The notes below the pieces were generated by a model. It did not search any database. It saw only the letters and a program-made list of their open reading frames with translations, and was not told where the DNA came from. From NCBI RefSeq assembly GCF_001909055.1, contig NZ_LVWI01000047.1, positions 1 through 64,000 on the forward strand: a stretch of DNA of 64,000 nucleotides, given 5' to 3'. Both the position numbers and the translations under genes were made by a program. The stretch is from Paenibacillus helianthi (GTDB lineage: Bacteria > Bacillota > Bacilli > Paenibacillales > Paenibacillaceae). This document shows, piece by piece, positions 16,738-25,792 of this stretch (position 1 is its first letter; each line of letters begins with the position of its first letter).

Positions 16738-17358
16738 GTGCAGACCTTGAAACGCTACAAGTGGACCTGGCTGATGCTGCTCTTGGCCTTAGGTCTGGCT
16801 ATTTATCTGGCTGTGATCTCGTTAGGCGGCAGGAATGATAAGCTGCCTGTAATCGGTGAAGTGCAGGACTTCTCGCTTGAAAATGTGGATGGCCGGCAAA
16901 TCACACTGGCAGACACGGAGGGAAAGCCGAGACTGGTGTATTTCTTCTTCACGGAATGCCCGGATGTGTGTCCCATTACCACCTTTATGCTGTCACAGAC
17001 TCAGGATTTGCTGATTAAGGATGGCAGCTTCGGCAAGGATGTGGAATTCGTCTCCATTTCCTTTGATCCCAAGAATGACACACGTGAAGCAATCAAGACG
17101 TTCGCTGACCGTTTTCATGCGGACTACAGCGGCTGGTATTTCCTTCGCGGCGATCAAGAGCAGGTCCGCAATCTGGCGGCCGACTCCTTCAAGGTGCTGA
17201 TTTACGGGGACAACAAGGATAATTTTGCCCATGCGAATCTGATTGGTCTGGTGGACCGCCACAACCGGCTCCGGGGACTCTATGATGCAGGAGAAACGGA
17301 GAACGTGACACCGGAATTTTTGGCAGGCGAACTGAAGAAATTGATTGGGGAAAAATAA
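16738..17358 (+). CDS. SCO family copper chaperone for cytochrome c oxidase
   Basis: A membrane-anchored thioredoxin-fold protein. An N-terminal helix (about residues 9-29) faces the domain outward. The metal site is complete: CPDVC at residues 74-78 and a distal His at 165 (FAHANL), the spacing seen in BsSco. It delivers copper to the CuA site of oxidase subunit II. It starts at GTG behind GGGGGA and is cotranscribed with ctaB. A long hairpin follows the gene. Confidence 0.95.
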   Translation: MQTLKRYKWTWLMLLLALGLAIYLAVISLGGRNDKLPVIGEVQDFSLENVDGRQITLADTEGKPRLVYFFFTECPDVCPITTFMLSQTQDLLIKDGSFGKDVEFVSISFDPKNDTREAIKTFADRFHADYSGWYFLRGDQEQVRNLAADSFKVLIYGDNKDNFAHANLIGLVDRHNRLRGLYDAGETENVTPEFLAGELKKLIGEK

Positions 17359-17367
17359 AAAGCATTG

Positions 17368-17424
17368 AAAATAACGCCTTGTTCACTTCTTGCGTGGGAC
17401 GCAGGAAGTGAACAAGGCGTTATT
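17368..17424. terminator. Long bidirectional hairpin between SCO and the Toprim gene
   Basis: About 21 bp of perfect pairing (17368-17388 with 17404-17424) lie between two convergent genes. The stem ends are A/T-rich and can act as U-tracts in either direction. Confidence 0.85.
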
Positions 17425-17497
17425 TGGATTGTTGGAGAACTAAGGTAACCGGTTCTTTGTAGTGCCGAAGCTAGCAACTGCAGCTTGTCCTATACGC

Positions 17498-17854
17498 TTA
17501 CGTTTCCATGTAAGGTAATGGCTCTGGATAAATGATGAACTCCTCAAGTCCGGCCTTTTCCAGTTGAGTGATATTGTATTCATCGGGGGTTCCTTCCACT
17601 CCGGCATAGCCTTTACGGGTATAAATATGAACGGCATCCGGGAAAGCATCACGCAGGATACCGCGGATTTTTTTGCCTGAGCTGTCATTGTCCATGTACA
17701 GGTATACCTCTCCGTCGCCTATTCTGCGCCGCAGCGTCTCCAGCTTCAGTGTGTTTAGAGTGCCGAATGTGCATTGGATGTCAATCTCTGGCGCCAGCAG
17801 CCGCCGTAATCTGCTGCGGTCGTTTTTACCTTCAACGATGATAGTGATGGACAT
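17498..17854 (-). CDS. Toprim domain protein (RNase M5/primase-like fold)
   Basis: A stand-alone 118-aa Toprim domain. It has the acidic VEGKND motif near residue 7 and the DNDSSG motif near residue 55 that bind divalent metal in DnaG, topoisomerases and RNase M5. It lacks the C-terminal part of RNase M5 (RnmV), so that identity is not supported. GGAAGGATG lies before the ATG. Nucleic-acid or nucleotide phosphotransfer is likely, but the substrate is unknown. Its neighbours do not help. Confidence 0.85.
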   Translation of the reverse strand: MSITIIVEGKNDRSRLRRLLAPEIDIQCTFGTLNTLKLETLRRRIGDGEVYLYMDNDSSGKKIRGILRDAFPDAVHIYTRKGYAGVEGTPDEYNITQLEKAGLEEFIIYPEPLPYMET

Positions 17855-17991
17855 ATACGGTCATCCTTCCCCCGTGGTGATGTGTCTATGTCGATATTTT
17901 ACCTAAAAGTCGTCATTATATCAGCGATTTATTTGTTACACAATCTATAAGATGAATTTTCATTCCCCGGGAAATGTCGTAAAAAGAAACA

Positions 17992-18020
17992 ATCACCCGG
18001 ATGTAAAAGAGCCGGGTGAT
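17992..18020 (-). terminator. Terminator of the MFS/small protein unit
   Basis: ATCACCCGG (17992-18000) pairs with CCGGGTGAT (18012-18020). On the minus strand a T-rich but interrupted tract follows. Confidence 0.55.
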
Positions 18021-18055
18021 CGGGGGATTTGTCATTTCGGCAAATGCGGACAAAC

Positions 18056-18259
18056 TTAGAATATTCCGGCACTGAGGATGATTACCAGCAGAATGTAGAG
18101 TACCAGAATGGTTCCTGTAGAAGTCAAGAATACAGGAGCTACGGGAGCGGGATTGGGGCCCGGACAGAAAGCACCATAGGGGTTGTATATTAGCCTACCC
18201 ACATCATCCAGTGTTTCAGGGGAAGGAGGTGTCCTATTTAAGCGGCCGGACTGTTCCAC
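18056..18259 (-). CDS. Small protein with C-terminal hydrophobic helix, YjcZ-like
   Basis: The last ~25 residues (TSTGTILVLYILLVIILSAGIF) form a single hydrophobic helix resembling the short YjcZ-type sporulation peptides. The N-terminal ~40 residues are Pro/Gly/Asn-rich. The first usable start, GTG at 18259, lies 22 bases inside the end of the MFS gene, so translation would be coupled. A shorter version starting at an internal GTG (...DDVGRL...) is equally possible. The family assignment is tentative. A hairpin follows the stop. Confidence 0.5.
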   Translation of the reverse strand: MEQSGRLNRTPPSPETLDDVGRLIYNPYGAFCPGPNPAPVAPVFLTSTGTILVLYILLVIILSAGIF

Positions 18260-19407
18260 TCCGGCCGGTAGGCCAGCTTGTCTGAGGTTCTGGGCGGCAG
18301 CAGCAGCAGAGCGGTCATCAGTAGCACAAAGGCAATGAAATACGGGGAGACGTAGTCCCGGAGCTGTCCTGCTGCAACCGGACCGGCAAAAGCGCCAAGC
18401 GACATGGCAATGGATTGCAGCGAGAAGGTCCGGCCCATGCGTCCGGCACCTCCAAGGCTGATGAAGAGTGAGGCCATCGCCGGAAAGAGCACGCCTTTGG
18501 CAGCCCCAAGCAGAAAGAGAACCACGCCGGCGGGAATGCCCCGGAACGCAGCCATCGTGAAGAAGCAGAGTGCCATGGCCAGGAGTGCTGCAGCGATTCT
18601 TATTCCTGGTGCAAGCCGGTTCAGAAAGAAGAGACTGAGCGTGACTAGTGCCCCCAAGCTAAGCAATGACAGCAGGATTCCGGTAGAGATCATTCCATCA
18701 CTGCCCTGTGACAGGGGTAGTTCAAAGAAAAGTACTCCTTGGGAGCAGGAAACAAAGAAGGGCAGCAGATAATAGCGCCGGGATACTGGAGGGTTCGCCT
18801 GGGCCGGAGCTTGTGAGAGTGAGTGCAAAGGCAGAGCAGGGTTCGAGGCGGCCAGGCTCTGAACATGCTTAGGCACGCTGAATAAGGCCATCACACCTGT
18901 GAAGATCAGCAGCCAGCCCAAAGTGGTGAAGGTGCCGGAGTAGCCGGCCTTTGCCACAATAAAAGCTCCGGCCGCTGGTGAGACAACGGACGCTAACGTA
19001 TGGATGATCCCGTGGCCGGACATATATTTCCCTTGGGTCGCGGGATCAGAAGAGAGCGAGGCCAGGAGTGTCATGCAGGCCGGGGAGAGGAAGGCCAGGG
19101 CGAAACCGCTCGCTGCCCGCAGCATCAGCAGATGCCAAGGAAGCTGTGCGTGAGCCTGAAGCAGCAGAATGGCCCCGGCTGCCGTAAGCGCGAACACAAT
19201 GTAACGGCGGCTGCCGTTACGGTCGACCAGCACACCGGCCAGCAGATTGCCGGGAAGATGCGTCAGCGAATACATGCCCATCATCCAGCCAATGAAGGCC
19301 GGTCCCGCCCCCAGAGAGATGGCAAACGGTGTAAGAATAGGGTACTGGGCATGCAAATCGAAGAAGGCCAGAAAGAGAAATAAATACAGCCACAGCGCGG
19401 TTTTCAA
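18238..19407 (-). CDS. Major facilitator superfamily transporter
   Basis: About 12 hydrophobic helices with a central charged loop (around residues 175-205). The MFS-type motif between helices 2 and 3 reads GVLVDRNGSRR. The transport substrate cannot be read from the sequence; drug or metabolite efflux is the usual guess for this group. The start is placed at TTG 19407 (MKTALWLY), eight bases after GGAGG. An ATG-initiated longer form would include that site. It is followed by, and overlaps, a small membrane protein gene. Confidence 0.88.
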   Translation of the reverse strand: MKTALWLYLFLFLAFFDLHAQYPILTPFAISLGAGPAFIGWMMGMYSLTHLPGNLLAGVLVDRNGSRRYIVFALTAAGAILLLQAHAQLPWHLLMLRAASGFALAFLSPACMTLLASLSSDPATQGKYMSGHGIIHTLASVVSPAAGAFIVAKAGYSGTFTTLGWLLIFTGVMALFSVPKHVQSLAASNPALPLHSLSQAPAQANPPVSRRYYLLPFFVSCSQGVLFFELPLSQGSDGMISTGILLSLLSLGALVTLSLFFLNRLAPGIRIAAALLAMALCFFTMAAFRGIPAGVVLFLLGAAKGVLFPAMASLFISLGGAGRMGRTFSLQSIAMSLGAFAGPVAAGQLRDYVSPYFIAFVLLMTALLLLPPRTSDKLAYRPEWNSPAA

Positions 19408-19690
19408 AAGAAAGCACCTCCACAGGGGCCTGACTCTGTACCAAGGCACAGGCAGGCGCTTTTTAACAAATAAGGGTTAATGAAGCGATCACTAGTTACC
19501 AAGGATTCGGACAATGACCTACTTGTACTTTACGTGTGGTCTGGTAGGCTTATACCATTTTCTTGGGGATGGCTGGCAGGAAGCTGCTTAGCCATGAATT
19601 ATATAGGTCATTCATGTATAATAATTATTATTATTGAAATGTCCCGGGGACATGCGCCCTGTAGTGACGAAATATGGCGATAGGGGTGTT

Positions 19691-20137
19691 GTGAAATTGA
19701 TGGATCCGGCAGTGTGGTCACAGTTTATTAGGGAGAATTGGCTGGTTATCGTTATTGCTCTTGTGCTGCTGTTTGCGGTAATTAATCTGATTAAGACAGT
19801 TCTGAAATGGGCGATAGTCATTGCTATTGTAGCTGGCTTGTTCATTTACAGCGGGGTTACGCTTGACCAAATTGGCAACGCTGTGAATAAGGTTACGGAT
19901 GGAACGGTAAGTACACTCAAGAGCGAAGCACAGGATATGATGCTGAAGGAAGCCAAGGAAGCCAAGTACACTTCTGGAGGCGACGGCACCTTTACCATTA
20001 CAACACCTAATCTTGAAGTCAAGGGTGCTGCCGGTGAGGATAAGGTGGAAGTGATTTTCCGCGGAGTGAGTCTCGGTAAATGGAGTATGACGGAAACCAC
20101 CCAATCCTTTATTGAGGAAGCCCGGAAAAATCAATAG
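19691..20137 (+). CDS. Membrane-anchored hypothetical protein
   Basis: A hydrophobic N-terminal region of two closely spaced helices (about residues 15-33 and 38-55) is followed by a ~90-residue soluble domain with an amphipathic helix and a beta-rich end (FTITTPNLEVKG; KVEVIFRGVSLG). The family is not recognised. It lies 63 bp upstream of a CvpA-like/transglutaminase membrane protein, and both are probably cotranscribed. The start is uncertain: GTG 19691, TTG 19697 and ATG 19700 all follow AGGGGTG. Confidence 0.7.
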   Translation: MKLMDPAVWSQFIRENWLVIVIALVLLFAVINLIKTVLKWAIVIAIVAGLFIYSGVTLDQIGNAVNKVTDGTVSTLKSEAQDMMLKEAKEAKYTSGGDGTFTITTPNLEVKGAAGEDKVEVIFRGVSLGKWSMTETTQSFIEEARKNQ

Positions 20138-20200
20138 GTTTCCAGGAAGGCTGCTTATAGTTGATATGACTTTACAGAGAAATGGAACGGGGGGACAAAC

Positions 20201-21346
20201 ATGCTTAAGGGATGGATAGACAGCCTAAGTGAAGCCAACATCATCTCCATCCTGTTGGTTGTGGTTGTCCTTTTTTCACTGCTGCAGGGCTGGGGCAGAG
20301 GCTTCGCAAGAGCGGCGGGAGGCTTGTTCGGCCTGCTAGGAAACGGGGTGCTTACTATTCTGGCGCTGGCGCTGGCCATTCCTGCGGCGATGCATTTGTC
20401 GCCTATCGCAGGAACCTGGGCGTCAGGGATAGTACTTCCGGACACTCAGCTCAGCGGATGGCAGCAATTGTATTACACTGCCGTATCTGTGCTGGCAGGA
20501 TCACCCTTTGTACGTTTTCTGCTGCTTCTATTGGTATCTTACAGCTTGATCCGGCTGCTGCTCGGGCTGTTGTTCCTGCTGCTTCCTTTCCGCCTGCCCC
20601 GCTTTCGGACGAGAGAATCGGACCGGAAGATTACCTTAGCCAGCCGTCTTAGCGGTGCGGTTATCGGCGGTGTTATTGGACTGGTGCGCGGTCTTGTCCT
20701 TATTCTTGCGTTGTACATTGGTGTCGGCCTGAATCCCGATAGCGGCTTCAGCCGTTATGTGGAATCCTCCCCCATCTACAGCGAGAGTGCGGCTGCAGTA
20801 TTTGAGCCGCTTGCCGGTGAGGATATGCGCAGCAGACTGCCGGTACTGACCCAAGCGGTGGCTGATGAGATGAATGATATTTTGCGGCGGAAATATGAAG
20901 TCATTGATCATGAGATTTCACCCGATATTGTGGGGGCTGCCGCTGATATTGCCGGACAAGCTGAGGGAACTGAGGACAAGGCCAAACTGCTGTATGACTG
21001 GGTTGGCTCACGGATTGCCTATGACTATGGTAAGGCTGAGAATTACGAGCGGAACCGCATCTGGCATGAACAGACCCCGCAGGATACCTTTGATACCCGG
21101 CTTGGTGTGTGTATTGATTATGCCCGCCTTTACGCCGTAATGGCACGCTCTCAGGGACTTCAGGTGCGTGTAGTTACGGGACAGGGCTACGATGGCCAGG
21201 GCGGATATGGCGCCCATGCCTGGAATGAAGTATACCTGCCGGACAGGCATGCCTGGATACCGCTTGATTCCACGTGGGCGAGCAGCGGGGACTGGTTTAA
21301 CAGCAAGGATTTTGATAAAACCCATATTAAAGAAAGTGTGCTCTGA
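20201..21346 (+). CDS. Membrane protein with C-terminal transglutaminase-like domain
   Basis: The first ~190 residues hold four or five membrane helices in a CvpA-like arrangement (SLLQGWGRGFARAAGG at the start, ASRLSGAVIGGVIGLVRG later). A transglutaminase-like domain follows, with an intact triad: Cys304 (GVCIDYARLY), His339 (GAHAWNEVYL) and Asp356 (LDSTW). Family members act as peptidases or amide-forming enzymes. Membrane anchoring suggests a cell-wall or protein-processing role at the envelope (inference). GGGGGG lies before the ATG. The tandem PBP genes begin 115 bp downstream. Confidence 0.9.
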   Translation: MLKGWIDSLSEANIISILLVVVVLFSLLQGWGRGFARAAGGLFGLLGNGVLTILALALAIPAAMHLSPIAGTWASGIVLPDTQLSGWQQLYYTAVSVLAGSPFVRFLLLLLVSYSLIRLLLGLLFLLLPFRLPRFRTRESDRKITLASRLSGAVIGGVIGLVRGLVLILALYIGVGLNPDSGFSRYVESSPIYSESAAAVFEPLAGEDMRSRLPVLTQAVADEMNDILRRKYEVIDHEISPDIVGAAADIAGQAEGTEDKAKLLYDWVGSRIAYDYGKAENYERNRIWHEQTPQDTFDTRLGVCIDYARLYAVMARSQGLQVRVVTGQGYDGQGGYGAHAWNEVYLPDRHAWIPLDSTWASSGDWFNSKDFDKTHIKESVL

Positions 21347-21461
21347 GAAGGAAGCGGCAGCCTTGAGATATATGGTACAATAACAGGGCATATTGAGCAG
21401 CCTCTCAGACTCTGGTTTGAACAGGTTCTATAACTGCAATCTGATAAGGAGAGGACACACT

Positions 21462-23534
21462 GTGAAATGGTTTGGCCACCCGGGGATACGTCCGGATGAA
21501 GCTCATGGCCGAAGTGCACCCAGTCTCCGCATAAATCTGTTTTTCTTCGGCACTTTTTTTATTTTTTGTGTCATAATTATTCGTCTTGCCTCACTGCAGT
21601 TCGTCGAAGCTGCGGCTTTGACCGAAGTAGAAGAGAGTCAAGAGACTAAGGCTGTTCCTCTTTCCGCGATCCGGGGGATTATTCATGCTGCCGGTGGAGA
21701 GGAGATTGCGTACAATACATCCGTTCAATCCTTGTATATCACTTTAACCAAAGACTATACAGAGACCTATAAGAACAAGGAAACCAATGAATATGAGTTC
21801 ACGGAGAGTGCCCAAGCGAATACAGCTTCGCTGGCAGCGAGACTGGAATCCGTCTTCAATCAATATGGCGGCCCATCCGGCAAAAAGCTCACGCAAGCAG
21901 ATATTACAGCTCTGCTCGATCTCCATTTCAAAAAGGCGCTGGGCTACTATCCGCGTAAAATCAAGACAGGTCTTACACCCAGGGAAGTGGCCCATTTTCT
22001 GGAGCACAAGGAGCAATATCCCGGTCTGTCCATTGTGGAAGAAGCGGCCCGCCATTATGACAAAGACACCGTGGCTGTACAGGCGGTGGGTTATATTAAG
22101 CCTTTTAAATCCTCCGATAAAGAAGATAGCTATAAGAATATCCGCAGTGCGATGAAGAAAAATAATGCCGATCCGGGCTTAGCGTATAAAGAGGATGAAT
22201 TTGTCGGTTTTTACGGCCTCGAACTGCAATACCAGCGGGAGCTGCGCGGAAAAAACGGCTACCAGACGATTTCCGTCAATCCGCAGAATATGGCGGAGGA
22301 GGTCACCCGAACAGTCCCGCCCGTCAAAGGGAATGACCTCTGGATGACGATCAATAAGAACATCCAGCTTAAAACCGAGCAGGCAATTATGGATCAGATT
22401 CGCTGGCTGCATACCCATCCGGTACTGGGGAAACTTCATCCGGATGCCCTGACCGGGTATGCCGTTGCTATGGAAGTGGATACCGGCAATGTGGTTGCGA
22501 TGGCCAGTATGCCGGATTATGATACAAATGTCTGGACTTCGGAAAAGGTTGCGCCTGAGGAATACGATAAGATTAGGGATAACAACCTGAACGGTACAAT
22601 TACAGATACCACCTCCGGTATATCCGGCAATGGCCTGAAGTCCATTGTATACCTGGGGTCCACCATTAAACCGTTAAGTGTGTTAATTGGATTGAATGAA
22701 GGCTTATTCTCTACCAGTGATACTTATAACGACAAAGGGATCGCCTATTTCGGCAAGGATGACAATGCTTCTGTTAGTAATTCCTCCGGTCATGTACTCG
22801 GACAGCTGCATCCGGCGGAGGCCATTCAGGAATCCTCTAATGCTTTTATGGTCGATAAGGTCGGAGATCCGCTGTACAAGAAATATCAGGATAAAGCGAC
22901 GGGGGTTTGGGATAAATATTTGAAGGCTTTTGGCCTGGGGGTATCCACTGGGAGCGGGCTGCCGCATGAAAGTGCCGGGGCCAACGATTATATGGATATC
23001 AAGGCGGCCGGAAGTACCCAGGCAGCCATGGTCTACGCATCCTTCGGCCAGAAAGGTAAATATACAGCACTGCAGCTGGCCCAGTACACGGCAACCCTCG
23101 CCAATGAGGGCGAACGGATCAAGCCCCAGCTGGTCAGCAAGATCACGGATGCGGATGGCAACACCGTTAAGGAGTATCACCGTGAAGTGCTGGATAAAAT
23201 CACATTCGATCCTTCCTACTGGAAGGAGATCAAAAAAGGAATGAATACTGCCGTCAAGGCCTTTGACGGATTTCCTTATGATTTTGCCCGCAAAACTGGC
23301 ACCTCTGAGATGGATGCGTACGGAGTAGTCAGGGACAATGGCGTATTTATCGCATATGCCCCGCGTGAGAACCCCAAGCTGGCGGTAGCGGTAGTGATTC
23401 CTGAAGGCGGATTTGGTTCCAACAGTGCTGCACCGGTTGCGCGTGCAATCTTTGACGCGTATGACTGGGAATACGGGCTGACTGGAGTACCCAAGAAGAA
23501 CGTACCACCTGTAGCGGCGTCAACGCCGGAATGA
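21462..23534 (+). CDS. Class B penicillin-binding protein (transpeptidase), copy 1
   Basis: A short cytoplasmic segment and one membrane helix (about residues 25-45) are followed by an N-terminal pedestal and a transpeptidase domain that crosslinks peptidoglycan. The three catalytic motifs are complete: STIK with Ser400, SSN (ESSNAF) and KTG at 611-613. The start is GTG 21462 behind AGGAGAGG; the upstream ATG frame lacks a ribosome binding site. A near-copy follows 34 bp downstream on the same strand. No PASTA domains are present, unlike SpoVD or PBP2x. The 690-aa size fits PBP2/PBP3-like monofunctional enzymes. Confidence 0.93.
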   Translation: MKWFGHPGIRPDEAHGRSAPSLRINLFFFGTFFIFCVIIIRLASLQFVEAAALTEVEESQETKAVPLSAIRGIIHAAGGEEIAYNTSVQSLYITLTKDYTETYKNKETNEYEFTESAQANTASLAARLESVFNQYGGPSGKKLTQADITALLDLHFKKALGYYPRKIKTGLTPREVAHFLEHKEQYPGLSIVEEAARHYDKDTVAVQAVGYIKPFKSSDKEDSYKNIRSAMKKNNADPGLAYKEDEFVGFYGLELQYQRELRGKNGYQTISVNPQNMAEEVTRTVPPVKGNDLWMTINKNIQLKTEQAIMDQIRWLHTHPVLGKLHPDALTGYAVAMEVDTGNVVAMASMPDYDTNVWTSEKVAPEEYDKIRDNNLNGTITDTTSGISGNGLKSIVYLGSTIKPLSVLIGLNEGLFSTSDTYNDKGIAYFGKDDNASVSNSSGHVLGQLHPAEAIQESSNAFMVDKVGDPLYKKYQDKATGVWDKYLKAFGLGVSTGSGLPHESAGANDYMDIKAAGSTQAAMVYASFGQKGKYTALQLAQYTATLANEGERIKPQLVSKITDADGNTVKEYHREVLDKITFDPSYWKEIKKGMNTAVKAFDGFPYDFARKTGTSEMDAYGVVRDNGVFIAYAPRENPKLAVAVVIPEGGFGSNSAAPVARAIFDAYDWEYGLTGVPKKNVPPVAASTPE

Positions 23535-23568
23535 AGGTTTATTTTAAGATGTAGAGGAGTGAAAAACT

Positions 23569-25689
23569 GTGAGTGTTTTCCGTAAGCAGGCCTCTTCCCA
23601 AGACGAGAAGGACAGCAAGAGCTCGCTTGGCCTGCGGCTCAACGTGTTTTTCTTCAGCACGTTTATTATTTTCTGTGTCATTATTATCCGTCTTGCCGTT
23701 GTTCAATTCGTGGAAGGCCCTACCTTAACGGAGGTAGAGACCAGCCGTGATACCAAAAATGTGCCGCTCGCAGCCATAAGGGGATCGATCCGTGCCTCCG
23801 GTGGAGAGGAAATTGCGTATTCCACGTCTGTCCAGTCGCTTTATATCACGCTAACGAAAGAGTATACAGCGAAATCTACGGACAAGGAAACAAAGATTAC
23901 TTCGTTCACCCCGGAGGCCCGGGCGAATGCCTATGCGCTGGCTAACAAGCTGGTGGAGTCTTTTAATAAGTATGGCGACCCTAAAGGGGAAAAGCTGACG
24001 GTTAACGATGTCATCAATTCCCTTGATCTCAATTTCAAGAAATATTCCGGCTTCATGGCACGGCGGATTAAGGCAGGCCTTACCTCTGAGGAGGTAGCTT
24101 ATTTCATGGAGCATAAAGCGGAATTTCCGGGACTCGAAGTAGTCGAAGAAAGCAACCGCCACTATGATAAGGATAAAGTCGCGGTGCAGACTGTCGGCTA
24201 TATCAAGCCTTTCAAATCTTCAAGCAGCCTGGATATATACAAAAATATTCAAAATGCGATGAAACTGTTGGATGCTGATCCGGGTCTGACCTACAAGGAT
24301 GATGAGTTTGTCGGATTCGATGGTCTGGAGCTGCAGTATCAAAGAGAGCTACGCGGGAAGAACGGCTACCAGGTGATCTCGGTCAATCCGCAGAACATGG
24401 CTGAAAAGGTCGAAAAGGTCGTTCCGCCAGTGAAAGGGAATGACCTGTGGACGACCATTAACAAGAATATTCAGCTGAAGACCCAAAAGGCCATTACCGA
24501 GCAGATCAGCTGGCTGCATTCCCATGCTGTGCAGGGCAAAACGCATCCTAACGCCATTACCGGCTATGCGGTAGCCATGGAAGTGGATACAGGTAATATT
24601 GTCGCCATGGCCAGCATGCCGGACTATGATACCAATGTATGGACTTCGGGATCATTGCCTACCGATGTCTGGAACCGCATCATCGATAATTATCAGAACG
24701 GAACCATCAATCCGATTTCTTCGGGTGTTTCAGGTAATGGACTCCGCTCGGTACTGCTGATGGGTTCAACAATTAAGCCGCTGAGCGTACTCATAGGCCT
24801 GAATGAAGGGCTTTTCAGTACCAGCTCTATCTACACCGATACAGGCAGTACCTCTTTCGGTAAGGAAGGGCATGAAACCAAGGTTAGAAACGCTTCCGGC
24901 CACGTATACGGTCCCATGGACCCGGCTAAAGCGATCACGAAATCCTCTAACGTATTCATGGTCGATATGGTCGGCAAGAAATTATACGACAAGTATGGAA
25001 GCAAGGGCATTGAGGTTTGGGACAAATATATGAAGGAATTTGGCCTCGGCGTATCCACACAAAGCGGCCTTCCCAGAGAGTTTCTGGGGCAAATCAACTA
25101 TTCGGATACCAAAGCGGCGGGAAGTGCCCAAGCGGCACTGGTATATGCGTCCTTCGGACAGCAGGGAAGCTACACTACACTGCAGCTTGCGCAGTATGCT
25201 TCCACCCTTGCTAATGAAGGCATCCGGATCAAACCGCAGCTGGTCAGCAAAATTACGGATTCAAACGGCAAGGTTGTCAAGACCTTTGGCCGAGAGGAGC
25301 TGGATAAAGTCACCACGTTTGACGATTCCTTTTGGAGAGAAATCAAAAAAGGGATGAGCAGTGAGGTGACTGCATTTAATGATTTCCCGTATGACTTTGC
25401 CCGCAAGACAGGGACATCCCAGCAGCAGGCCAAAGGAGAACTGCGCGATAACGGCGTCTTTATTGCCTTTGCTCCGCGGGATAAGCCCAAGCTGGCTGTA
25501 GCTGTAGTCATTCCTGAAGGCGGATTTGGCTCCAACAGCGCCGCGCCGGTCGCTCGCAAAATTTTCGATGCTTATGATTGGGAATATGGACTTGACGGCG
25601 TGCCTAAGAAAAGCTTGAAAACTCAAGATACGACGGCCGGTGGTGTTCCGAATACGTCAGGCGAAAATACTCCGGCAACAAACAACTGA
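23569..25689 (+). CDS. Class B penicillin-binding protein (transpeptidase), copy 2
   Basis: This is a paralogue of the preceding gene, collinear over its whole length. The catalytic Ser is again residue 400 (STIK), followed by SSN (KSSNVF) and KTG at 613-615. Long identical blocks (DTNVWTS, STIKPLSVLIGLNEGLFSTS, VVIPEGGFGSNSAAPVAR) show a tandem duplication. Divergence is concentrated in the pedestal and around the substrate-side loops, and the C-terminal tail is longer and Thr/Asn-rich. The start is GTG 23569 behind GAGGAG. Both copies look functional, so the pair may differ in timing or partner. Confidence 0.93.
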   Translation: MSVFRKQASSQDEKDSKSSLGLRLNVFFFSTFIIFCVIIIRLAVVQFVEGPTLTEVETSRDTKNVPLAAIRGSIRASGGEEIAYSTSVQSLYITLTKEYTAKSTDKETKITSFTPEARANAYALANKLVESFNKYGDPKGEKLTVNDVINSLDLNFKKYSGFMARRIKAGLTSEEVAYFMEHKAEFPGLEVVEESNRHYDKDKVAVQTVGYIKPFKSSSSLDIYKNIQNAMKLLDADPGLTYKDDEFVGFDGLELQYQRELRGKNGYQVISVNPQNMAEKVEKVVPPVKGNDLWTTINKNIQLKTQKAITEQISWLHSHAVQGKTHPNAITGYAVAMEVDTGNIVAMASMPDYDTNVWTSGSLPTDVWNRIIDNYQNGTINPISSGVSGNGLRSVLLMGSTIKPLSVLIGLNEGLFSTSSIYTDTGSTSFGKEGHETKVRNASGHVYGPMDPAKAITKSSNVFMVDMVGKKLYDKYGSKGIEVWDKYMKEFGLGVSTQSGLPREFLGQINYSDTKAAGSAQAALVYASFGQQGSYTTLQLAQYASTLANEGIRIKPQLVSKITDSNGKVVKTFGREELDKVTTFDDSFWREIKKGMSSEVTAFNDFPYDFARKTGTSQQQAKGELRDNGVFIAFAPRDKPKLAVAVVIPEGGFGSNSAAPVARKIFDAYDWEYGLDGVPKKSLKTQDTTAGGVPNTSGENTPATNN

Positions 25690-25792
25690 TACTATGGACT
25701 GAACGACAGAATGTAACGACGTCGGAATGGCTAGATCCAAAAATATACAGCTCTCTGACACCAGAGAGCATACAAGAATGGAGGGGTGGCAA

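Noticed and set aside
17440..17688. Alternative minus-strand frame overlapping the Toprim gene
   Set aside because: The Toprim frame has the conserved metal motifs and a ribosome binding site; the alternative has none.
19480..19683. 67-codon forward frame before the membrane protein at 19.7 kb
   Set aside because: AAGGG is only three bases from its ATG, and an ATT-repeat (IIIIII) makes up part of the product; no conserved look.
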